A DNA stretch of 55,399 nucleotides from Micromonospora sp. KC723. Lineage in GTDB: Bacteria > Actinomycetota > Actinomycetes > Mycobacteriales > Micromonosporaceae. The position numbers were made by a program, and so were the translations under genes. The stretch lies in assembly GCF_004348595.1 (NCBI RefSeq), contig NZ_SMKD01000025.1:1-55399 (forward strand), written 5' to 3'. Positions 1 to 6,498 of this stretch are shown here, in pieces. Under the pieces are notes generated by a model that worked only from the letters and a program-made list of their open reading frames with translations, did not search any database and was not told the origin of the DNA. Each line of letters opens with the position of its first letter. The first letter of the stretch is position 1.

Positions 1-985
1 GGGTGTAGCCGAGGGTGCGGGTGGCGTGGTCGTTGCGGCAGTTCCAGTTCTCGGACACGTGCACGAGGGAGCGGGTCAGGAACGGCGCGGGGCCGGGCAG
101 GACGGGGTACAACATCTCCATCAGCCGGGCGAAGGCGTAGCCGGCGGTGTACGGGACGCTGAACGCGGGTCGGGGGGATCCGGTCTCGTCGGCGATGAAC
201 TCGATGACCTCGCGGGCGGTGGGCAGGGTCGGGCCGACGATGTTGAACGATTCGTAGTCGTCGAGGTGCTCGGCGGTGGCGGCCAGGGCGAACGCCTCGC
301 CGAGGTCGGTGTCGGCGACCAGAGGCAGCCGGGCGCGGCCGCCCGCGAGCCAGGGCACCAGCCGGGTGCGCAGCCGGGGTACCAGGGCGGGCACCATGCC
401 GAGGTTGTTGCCGGCGCCGACGAAGTGACCGAGGCGCATGGTGACCATCTGGGTGCCGTGGCGGCTGTGGCGGCGCATGTGATCGTCGAGGTCGATCAGC
501 AGGTCCAGGTGGGGCCAGAAGCCAGTGCGGCGGGTGGGTGCGCAGTCGTCGACGGGTCCGTCGCCGGTGGGCCGGGCCGCGATCGTGAGGGTGCTGGTTT
601 GGATGAAGCGGCGTACGCCGCTGTCGATCGCCCGGTCGACGAGGTCACGGGTGGGTTCGAAGAACTCCCGGCGCTCCTGCTCGGCGTGTCCCCAGAAGGC
701 ACCCCAGGTGCCGGCGTGGCACACCACGTCGATGCCGTCGAGCACGGCCGCCCGGTAGTCGGGGTCGCGCAGGTCCCCGGCGCGTACTTCTCCTGTCACC
801 CCTGTCGGTAGGCGTTCGGGGCGGCGGCACGCGGCCACGACCTCGACATCGGGCCGGGTGGCGAGCGCGGTGACGATAGCGCGGCCGAGGAACCCGGTGG
901 CGCCGGTCACTAGGACCCGGCTGCGGCGCGGCGGGACGGGCACGGTGTCGCTGGCGACTGCGGGGTGCGGAGTGCGGGCGTTCAT
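1..985 (-). CDS. NAD-dependent epimerase/dehydratase family protein (3' end outside window)
   Basis: Reading the minus strand from the ATG at 985 gives an open frame of about 328 codons to the window edge without a stop. Residues about 22-34 (RSRVLVTGATGFLGRAI) are the Rossmann TGATGFLG dinucleotide motif of extended SDRs. Later come AGTWGAFWGH and a MRLGHFVGAGNN segment typical of 3-beta-HSD/epimerase-like proteins. The expected YxxxK is not obvious; the segment after RRFIQTSTLTI reads LLIDLDDHMRRH. The start overlaps the upstream SDR stop by 4 bp (ATGA), so the two are translationally coupled in one operon behind the promoter at about 1815. Substrate unknown; a sterol- or sugar-type oxidoreductase is possible. 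The C-terminus is cut by the window edge. Confidence 0.8.
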   Translation of the reverse strand, partial: MNARTPHPAVASDTVPVPPRRSRVLVTGATGFLGRAIVTALATRPDVEVVAACRRPERLPTGVTGEVRAGDLRDPDYRAAVLDGIDVVCHAGTWGAFWGHAEQERREFFEPTRDLVDRAIDSGVRRFIQTSTLTIAARPTGDGPVDDCAPTRRTGFWPHLDLLIDLDDHMRRHSRHGTQMVTMRLGHFVGAGNNLGMVPALVPRLRTRLVPWLAGGRARLPLVADTDLGEAFALAATAEHLDDYESFNIVGPTLPTAREVIEFIADETGSPRPAFSVPYTAGYAFARLMEMLYPVLPGPAPFLTRSLVHVSENWNCRNDHATRTLGYT

Positions 986-1806
986 GCGGCCGAGCCCGCC
1001 CGCCGGGCCTGGGCGTCGCGTGCCGCGTGGACCCGGGCCGCCTTCGCCATCAGCCGTCCGTTCATCCGGATGGACATCCGGCGAGGAATGGCCTTGAGCA
1101 TCACCGAGATCACCGGCCCGGGAATGATCACGGGTTTGCCGGCCTGCAGCGCGCGCAGGGTTCGGCGCACCGCCACGGCAGGCGGTTGCAGCGGTCCGGG
1201 CAGGTCCTTGCGGTCCAGGCCGATCGCGTCGACGATCGGGGTGTCGACGTTGGCCGGGACGAGCACGGTGACGCGCACCCCTGCCGGCGCCAGTTCCTCG
1301 TGCAGCGCCTCACCGAGGTGCAGGACGTAGGCTTTCGCCGCGCCGACGTGCGCCATCCACGGCATGCCGTGGCGTCCACCGCTGGCCGAGGTCAGCACGA
1401 TGCCGCCCCGACCCCGCGCGACCAGGCGGGGCCCGAGAGCGCGGGTGAGTTCCATATGGGTGCTCGCGTGCAGCGTGAACGCGCGCCGCAGCTCGGCGGG
1501 ATCGGTGTCCAGGAAAGCCCCGGGCCGGGCGCTGCCAGCATTGGACACCAGTAGCCCCACGTCGAGGTCGGTGACAGCGTCGACGACCGCGGATGCCCCG
1601 GTCGGCAGGGACAGGTCGGTCACCACCACCCGATGGGAGACCCCGTGCGCGGCGGACAGCCGCCGGCCCAGATCGCGGAGCAGGTCGCCGCGGCGGGCGA
1701 CGAGCACGACATGCAGACCCTGCGCGGCGAGGTGCTCGGCGAACGCGCGCCCGATCCCGGAGGAGGCACCGGTGATGACGGCCCACGGCCCGTACCGTTG
1801 AATCAT
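982..1806 (-). CDS. Short-chain dehydrogenase/reductase with substituted catalytic Tyr
   Basis: A 274-aa classical-type SDR. The cofactor motif TGASSGIG lies at residues 12-19, NAG at 89-91, and the catalytic-region serine at 140-142 (LTSAS). The YxxxK position reads VGAAK (Val154, Lys158), so the usual catalytic Tyr is absent; the nearest Tyr is residue 160. The C-terminus (KAIPRRMSIRMNGRLM) is basic. It starts at the ATG at 1806 with almost no leader; a TAGCGT -10 element ends 8 nt upstream, suggesting a leaderless transcript. It is coupled to the downstream epimerase by a 4-bp overlap and is divergent from a TetR gene that probably controls it. Function of the pair unknown. Whether the Tyr substitution abolishes catalysis is not known. 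Confidence 0.85.
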   Translation of the reverse strand: MIQRYGPWAVITGASSGIGRAFAEHLAAQGLHVVLVARRGDLLRDLGRRLSAAHGVSHRVVVTDLSLPTGASAVVDAVTDLDVGLLVSNAGSARPGAFLDTDPAELRRAFTLHASTHMELTRALGPRLVARGRGGIVLTSASGGRHGMPWMAHVGAAKAYVLHLGEALHEELAPAGVRVTVLVPANVDTPIVDAIGLDRKDLPGPLQPPAVAVRRTLRALQAGKPVIIPGPVISVMLKAIPRRMSIRMNGRLMAKAARVHAARDAQARRAGSAA

Positions 1807-1814
1807 GATTTAGA

Positions 1815-1858
1815 CGCTAGTCCAAACGCCGGTACATGCCAAGTGGTAATCTTGGACC
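1815..1858. promoter_or_regulatory. Divergent leaderless promoters and possible TetR operator
   Basis: On the minus strand TAGCGT (1815-1820) is followed 8 nt later by the SDR ATG. On the plus strand TAATCT (1847-1852) is followed 7 nt later by the TetR ATG at 1860. Both have the TAnnnT-to-start spacing of actinobacterial leaderless genes. GTCCAA (1821-1826) and TTGGAC (1853-1858) form an inverted repeat spanning the region and could be operator arms, though the 26-nt spacer is long. Confidence 0.45.
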
Positions 1859-1859
1859 C

Positions 1860-2459
1860 ATGAGAACTCCACCTCCGGACCTGGCCGGCCGACTGCTGGA
1901 CGCCAGCGCGGAACTGCTGCGTGCTGACGACCCACCGCAGCTGGCCGACGTGGCCCGGCTGATGGGAGTGGCTCGGGCAACGCTCTACTACTACTTCGCC
2001 GGCCGGGAGGATCTCCTGGCGTTCATCCTGGCCGCACACGTCCGCGAAGGCGGGGAGGTGATGGCCACTGCCGACGACGAAGCGCTGCCGGCCCCCGAAC
2101 GACTACGCGCCGTCCTCGCCGCGATGTGCAGCTACCTCGGTGCGCGCCCCTTCGTATGCACCGGGCTGCTCACCGCCGCCGGCGCGGGCGGACGAATGCA
2201 CGAGGTACTCGCCGCCAACGACGCCGTCATCGGCGCACACCTGCGCCGGATACTCCAGGAAGGCGTGAACGCCGGCACGCTCGGCGGCACCGCCCAGCAC
2301 AACCTCGACGCCACCGACGTCGCCGACGTCGCCAACGCCGCCATGGGAGCGGTCCTGCTCGCCGTGCTCGGACGAGCAGCAGCCACACTCGACACCACCG
2401 AACCCGCATTCGCAACGAAGGTCGCCGCACGCATCGTGGATGGGCTACGCGCGCGCTAA
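1860..2459 (+). CDS. TetR-family transcriptional regulator
   Basis: About 199 aa from the ATG at 1860, chosen because of the TAATCT -10 element 7 nt upstream (leaderless). An in-frame ATG at 1836 would put that element inside the gene. The N-terminal helix-turn-helix is typical: DVARLMGVARATLYYYFAGR followed by EDLLAFILAAH. The all-alpha ligand-binding half is unassigned. It is divergent from the SDR/epimerase operon and probably represses it. Ligand unknown. Confidence 0.88.
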   Translation: MRTPPPDLAGRLLDASAELLRADDPPQLADVARLMGVARATLYYYFAGREDLLAFILAAHVREGGEVMATADDEALPAPERLRAVLAAMCSYLGARPFVCTGLLTAAGAGGRMHEVLAANDAVIGAHLRRILQEGVNAGTLGGTAQHNLDATDVADVANAAMGAVLLAVLGRAAATLDTTEPAFATKVAARIVDGLRAR

Positions 2460-2686
2460 ACAGCAGCACAGCGACGCGCTTCGACAGTCGACGTATCGCT
2501 CGACGTTGCTTCTTCGTCGTCGGGAACTACGGGCCCCATCGAGGCGTCGTGTTCGAGGCTGGCCATGACGGTGGTGGCGAGGTCGATGCGGTCGTGTAGG
2601 TGCGCCAGTAGCTCAACTCGTGCCAGGACTGCGTCGGTGGGCAGCACGACGCAGGCGTCGAGGGTTGCCCAATGATGACGAATACT
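2456..2686 (-). pseudogene. Possible 5'-truncated gene remnant, unrecognised
   Basis: This minus-strand frame has GC-rich third positions over its first half. It encodes an amphipathic segment (residues DAVLARVELLAHLHDRIDLA) and an acidic tail. The open frame is closed upstream by a TAA directly before codon AGT at about 2686, with no good start or ribosome-binding site. Beyond it the sequence turns abruptly AT-rich (about 2680-2735). The best internal start is GTG at 2647. It converges on and overlaps the TetR stop by 4 bp. I do not recognise the family; it could be the tail of a gene that lost its 5' end. Confidence 0.3.
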
Positions 2687-2953
2687 TTACTGGCTTGAGT
2701 TTTTTTGTTTGCAAGAATTGAACAAACCGTTCTGCATACCGCTGGACGGGATGGTCGTGGACGCTTTCGTCAGCCGGGCCGGTCCTTGTCGGACAGAGAC
2801 CTGGCTCACGCGGTCGCCTGCTTGACACGCAACGTCAACACTTGCTTGACTCTGGCGCAGCAACACTTAGTCGCGTGTCTATGTGATCGTCTGCTGGCGA
2901 AATGCGGCGGCCTTGGCATCGCGACTGCTATCACCTTACGGGGAGGCGGCATT
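2687..2953. other. Intergenic region with AT-rich patch
   Basis: No gene is supported here. Positions about 2680-2735 are strikingly AT-rich for this chromosome, with a run of seven T near 2700. Two TTGAC hexamers about 24 bp apart (near 2822 and 2846) could be -35 elements for the beta-propeller gene, but no convincing -10 element is visible. Confidence 0.35.
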
Positions 2954-4189
2954 GTGTCGCTTCCGAGATCGGGGGATTGCGTGAAGGTGTCAGAGAAATC
3001 CATGTCGAATGGTGCTGCCCGCCGTCTTCTGCGGGCAGTGGCGCAGGCAGTGCTGGGTCTCATCGTCGTGGTCGCCGGGACCGTGGTCCTCCCCGGCAGC
3101 GCAGCGGCCTCCGACGCCATTCCCGGCGGCAAGCTGTTCGCCGGCGGCCACTTCACCCAGGCCGGTCAGACAGTTGCCACGAGCATCGCGGCCTGGAACG
3201 GAGTCGACTGGTCCGCACTCTCCGGCCCCAACGGCGAGGGCGCAGACGAGACGGTCGACGCGATGACCATGTACAACGGCAAGCTCATCGCCGCCGGCTC
3301 GTTCATGGAGGCTGGCGGTGTGGTGGTCAGCGGCATCGCCAGCTGGAACGGGACCACCTGGGAGCCACTGGTCGGGTCGAGTGGGGCGATCGGTGTGGTG
3401 GTCCGGCCGCTCGGGTTCGTCACATCCCTGGCCGTCTACAACGGTGACCTGTACGTCGGCGGATCCTTCCCGCGCGCTGGTGGGGTGACCGTGAACAACA
3501 TAGCCCGGTGGAACGGCAGCGACTGGTTCGCCTTGCCGGGCCCGGCGGGTGTCGGCACCGAGTACGGCGGCGCTGTCAGCGCGCCGGTGTGGGACCTGAC
3601 CGCCGTCAACGGCCAGCTGATCGTCGCGGGCTTGTTCACCACTGCCGGTGGGGTGCCCGCCAACAGCGTCGCCGCATGGAACGGCAGCACCTGGTCGTCG
3701 GTGGACCAGCCGATCCAGGGTGCCACGGTACTGGCCGTGGAAAACTACAATGGCGCGCTGGTGGCGTCGCGGGCCTACAGCGAAAACAACTTCAGCGTCA
3801 ACGACGTGGCGGTGCGTTCCAACGGCCAGTGGTCGGCGCTCGGCGGACAGCCCGGTGGCCGCTTGAACGGCGATGTCCGCGACTTCACCGTCTACAACGG
3901 GCTACTCGTCGCCGGTGGGCAGTTCACCCACGTGGGCGGGGTCGTGGTGAACAACGTCGCCGTGTGGAACGGCTCCACCTGGTCGGCGCTTTCCGGCCCT
4001 TCGGGCGTCGGAACGGACGACGGGGTGTTCGCGGTGACCCCCCACGCCGGCTTCCTCGTCGTCGGTGGCTTCTTCGACAACGCAGGGGGGCAGCCGGCGA
4101 GCAAGATCGCACGCTGGAACGGTTCTGCCTGGTCGGCCCTGCCCGGCGGCGGCGTGAACGACAACGTGTTCTCGTTGCTGTCGACGTAG
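2954..4189 (+). CDS. Secreted seven-repeat beta-propeller protein
   Basis: About 411 aa. The GTG at 2954 is preferred because GGGGAGG ends 7 nt upstream; ATG at 3002 is an alternative with a poor ribosome site. A basic n-region, a hydrophobic stretch (VLGLIVVVAGTVVL) and an SAAA cleavage site make a signal peptide. The mature protein is seven repeats of about 50 aa, each with a GG-x-F-x-x-AGG-like turn followed by IAxWNGxxWSAL. Seven repeats fit a seven-bladed Kelch/galactose-oxidase-like propeller. No catalytic domain is attached, and no galactose-oxidase copper ligands are recognisable. Repeat 5 is the most degenerate (lacks GG and WNG). Function unknown; extracellular binding is likely. 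Confidence 0.8.
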   Translation: MSLPRSGDCVKVSEKSMSNGAARRLLRAVAQAVLGLIVVVAGTVVLPGSAAASDAIPGGKLFAGGHFTQAGQTVATSIAAWNGVDWSALSGPNGEGADETVDAMTMYNGKLIAAGSFMEAGGVVVSGIASWNGTTWEPLVGSSGAIGVVVRPLGFVTSLAVYNGDLYVGGSFPRAGGVTVNNIARWNGSDWFALPGPAGVGTEYGGAVSAPVWDLTAVNGQLIVAGLFTTAGGVPANSVAAWNGSTWSSVDQPIQGATVLAVENYNGALVASRAYSENNFSVNDVAVRSNGQWSALGGQPGGRLNGDVRDFTVYNGLLVAGGQFTHVGGVVVNNVAVWNGSTWSALSGPSGVGTDDGVFAVTPHAGFLVVGGFFDNAGGQPASKIARWNGSAWSALPGGGVNDNVFSLLST

Positions 4190-4275
4190 GACACGTCGCG
4201 ACGCCAACATCGCACCGGCGGCGCGGGGCAACCCGGCTACGACCGACCCAGCCCAGCGAGCGCTCATGGAAGCAG

Positions 4276-4329
4276 CTCCATCGCGGCCCTGACGACGACC
4301 GTCCGGTCGTCGTCAGGGCCGCGGTGGAG
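4276..4329. terminator. Long perfect hairpin between convergent genes
   Basis: A perfect 20-bp inverted repeat (4282-4301 with 4304-4323) has only 2 nt between its arms. It extends by five more pairs after a G-T wobble, to 4276/4329. It lies about 90 bp past the beta-propeller stop and before the convergent aldo/keto reductase. No T tract follows, as is usual in actinobacteria. It probably acts as a bidirectional terminator. Confidence 0.55.
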
Positions 4330-4632
4330 GCCGGTCAGCGACGACCTCGACGTGCTGCTCAGCTCTTCGAGGTCCAGGCGATCCGGCACCGTCGGGCGCT
4401 GCGGGTGGCGTTTGAGGCGAAAGCTACCCCGATCGGTGGCGGTCGCACGCTGGTGCAGGGATTCACCGTTGATGTGACGAATCCGAAGACGGTGCCGTCC
4501 TTCGCTAGCGTCACCGTGGTCGCGGTCCCGAACAGGCTGGTGGCCTCACCGAACCGGAAGACTCGGAAGGCGCGAGGGAGATGGGAGGACGTCCGTCTCC
4601 CACGTTACGAGATCTGGCCCGCCACGATCAGC
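4330..4632. other. Intergenic, no gene identified
   Basis: About 300 bp between the hairpin and the aldo/keto reductase stop. Open frames exist on both strands, but none has a start with a ribosome site or recognisable family features. Confidence 0.4.
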
Positions 4633-5682
4633 TCACGCGGCCGCGCGGTCGGCGAGTGGGCGACGACGCTGTGCGGTGTCGGTCAGTGAACGCGGAGGTA
4701 GAGGAGCGTTGGGGTTGTACAGGTTGGTTCCGGGCGGCACGATCTCGTCGATCCGGTCGAGAGTCGCATCGCCCAGGGTCAGCGCGGCGCCCCTGAGGAG
4801 ATCCACCAGCTGCGGCATCGTCCGCGGTCCGATGATCGCCGAGGTGACGGCCGGATGGGCCACGGTGAACGCAATGGCGAGCTGCGGAAGGGTGCGGCCG
4901 ATGCTTTCCGCGAGTTCGACGAGCTTCTCGACGACGTCGAGCTTGGCGACGTTTGCCGCGTCCGTGGGGTCGAACAGTGCCGGCCGGATCGACGCACGCC
5001 CAGTTGACAGGTCAATGGGCTGGTCCTTGCGGTACTTGCCGGTGAGGAACCCGAAGGCCAGTGGGCTCCATACCAGTACCCCCATTCCGTAGCGTTGGCA
5101 CACGGGAAGGACTGAGGCTTCGATCCCGCGGGCCAGGATCGAATACGGCGGCTGCTCGGTACGGAAGCGTCCGAGGCCACGCCGCTCGGAGACGTGATGC
5201 GCTTCCACGATCTCCTCGGCGGGGAACGTCGAGCAGCCGAAGGCGCGGATCTTTCCCTGGTGCACGAGGTCGCTGAGTACGGAGAGCGTCTCCTCGATGT
5301 CGGTCGAGGGGTCGGGGCGGTGGACCTGGTAGAGGTCGATCCAGTCGGTGTTCAGGCGCCGGAGGCTGTCGTCGACCGCCTTGAGGATCCAACGTCGTGA
5401 GTTGCCACTGCGGTTGCGGCCCTCGCCCATCTTGAAGTGCACCTTCGTGGCGAGTACAACGTCGTCACGGCGCCCCCGCAGCGCCTTTCCCACGATCTCC
5501 TCGGACTCTCCCTGTCCGTACATGTCGGCGGTGTCGACGAAGTTGATCCCCTCGTCGAGGGCGGCGTGGATGATGCGGACACAATCGTCGTGATCGGAGT
5601 TGCTGCCATCCTGGAACATCATCGTCCCGAGGCAGTAGGCGCTGACTTCGATACCGGTTCCGCCAAGCGTGCGATAGCGCAT
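4633..5682 (-). CDS. Aldo/keto reductase
   Basis: 349 aa, full length for the AKR superfamily (TIM barrel, NADPH-dependent carbonyl reduction). The catalytic tetrad is visible: Asp50 (NFVDTADMYG), Tyr55, Lys80 (LATKVHF) and His121 (YQVHRPD). The IIGPRTMPQL segment near the C-terminus matches the NADPH-phosphate-binding region. GAGGGGAG lies 7 nt before the ATG at 5682. It is transcribed from a MerR-type promoter at 5745-5775 and is divergent from the MerR gene, so expression should be induced by that regulator's signal. Physiological substrate unknown. Confidence 0.92.
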   Translation of the reverse strand: MRYRTLGGTGIEVSAYCLGTMMFQDGSNSDHDDCVRIIHAALDEGINFVDTADMYGQGESEEIVGKALRGRRDDVVLATKVHFKMGEGRNRSGNSRRWILKAVDDSLRRLNTDWIDLYQVHRPDPSTDIEETLSVLSDLVHQGKIRAFGCSTFPAEEIVEAHHVSERRGLGRFRTEQPPYSILARGIEASVLPVCQRYGMGVLVWSPLAFGFLTGKYRKDQPIDLSTGRASIRPALFDPTDAANVAKLDVVEKLVELAESIGRTLPQLAIAFTVAHPAVTSAIIGPRTMPQLVDLLRGAALTLGDATLDRIDEIVPPGTNLYNPNAPLPPRSLTDTAQRRRPLADRAAA

Positions 5683-5744
5683 GGTGATGCTCCCCTCGCT
5701 GGTTCAAGCGGTCGTGCGGAGCGACAGAGCGTCGATCACGGAGG

Positions 5745-5775
5745 ACCCTAGGATCTAGAGTCGGCTCTAGGTCAA
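5745..5775 (-). promoter_or_regulatory. MerR-type promoter with 19-bp spacer and dyad
   Basis: On the minus strand TTGACC (5775-5770) and TAGGGT (5750-5745) are separated by exactly 19 nt. The spacer carries a perfect CTAGAG-N4-CTCTAG dyad (5755-5770). An over-long 19-bp spacer with an internal palindrome is the hallmark of promoters activated by MerR proteins through DNA untwisting. It reads into the aldo/keto reductase; the MerR gene starts 19 nt away on the other strand. Confidence 0.75.
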
Positions 5776-5793
5776 GTCGCTACCCTGAGCGGT

Positions 5794-6288
5794 ATGGCCG
5801 AGGTCGCCGCAAGTCTCAGCATCGGGCAGGTCGCCGAACGCACCGGTTTGAGCGTTCACGCGCTGCGCTTCTACGAGCACGAGGGCCTTTTCGTCAACCC
5901 CGTGCGACGCGGACCTGGCGGACGCCGCGTCTACAGCCAACATGACGTGGACTGGCTCACCGTCTGCGTCATCCTGCGCGCCTCAGGCATGCCCCTGCCC
6001 GCGCTACGCCGATACGCCGACCTCGTCAGGCAAGGAGCCGGGAACGAGGGAGAACGACTGGCACTCATGCGCGAGCACCAGGCGAACGTCACCACCCAGA
6101 TCAGCAAGCTGGCAGAGAGCCTCGACCTGATCAGGTTCAAGGTCGGGGTGTATGAGGACAGCCTCGGCCTGGACAGCGCCGGCGACCGCCAGTGTCACGC
6201 TCCCGCTCCTTCGGCACCCTCGCACCCGACCGAGATCCGCATCGGCCACGCGGGTGTCGGACTCATGAACACGCCGCCTGGAGGGTGA
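5794..6288 (+). CDS. MerR-family transcriptional regulator
   Basis: 164 aa. The N-terminal winged helix matches MerR (LSIGQVAERTGLSVHALRFY, then EHEGLF and a GGRRVYSQHDVDWL wing). A long helix (ERLALMREHQANVTTQISKL) should form the antiparallel dimerisation coil. No Cys metal-binding pattern is seen in the short C-terminus, so a metal sensor is unlikely; this subgroup usually sits beside aldo/keto reductases or other oxidoreductases. The divergent reductase promoter has the matching operator. The ATG at 5794 is used; no strong ribosome site is visible. Confidence 0.9.
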   Translation: MAEVAASLSIGQVAERTGLSVHALRFYEHEGLFVNPVRRGPGGRRVYSQHDVDWLTVCVILRASGMPLPALRRYADLVRQGAGNEGERLALMREHQANVTTQISKLAESLDLIRFKVGVYEDSLGLDSAGDRQCHAPAPSAPSHPTEIRIGHAGVGLMNTPPGG

Positions 6289-6438
6289 GCCGGGGGTGTC
6301 AGGCGCGCGTGCTCGACGCATACCAGGCGTGCGTGCCATCCTGACGCCGGCTTGCGGCCACCGGTTGACATCGGCATGCGCCGGGCGTCCCGTGGCCCGT
6401 TCCCCCGGGATGGCGCAGTCCCGGCCGGGCGCAGGGTG

Positions 6439-6468
6439 CTGGGACGCCGGTGATCTCCGGCGCCCCAG
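6439..6468. terminator. Terminator hairpin between convergent MerR and GH43 genes
   Basis: The arms 6439-6450 and 6457-6468 pair over 12 bp with one mismatch around a 6-nt loop, in the roughly 210-bp gap between two convergent genes. No T tract. Confidence 0.5.
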
Positions 6469-6498
6469 CGTGCCGTACCCCCTAGACGATCACCGGCA

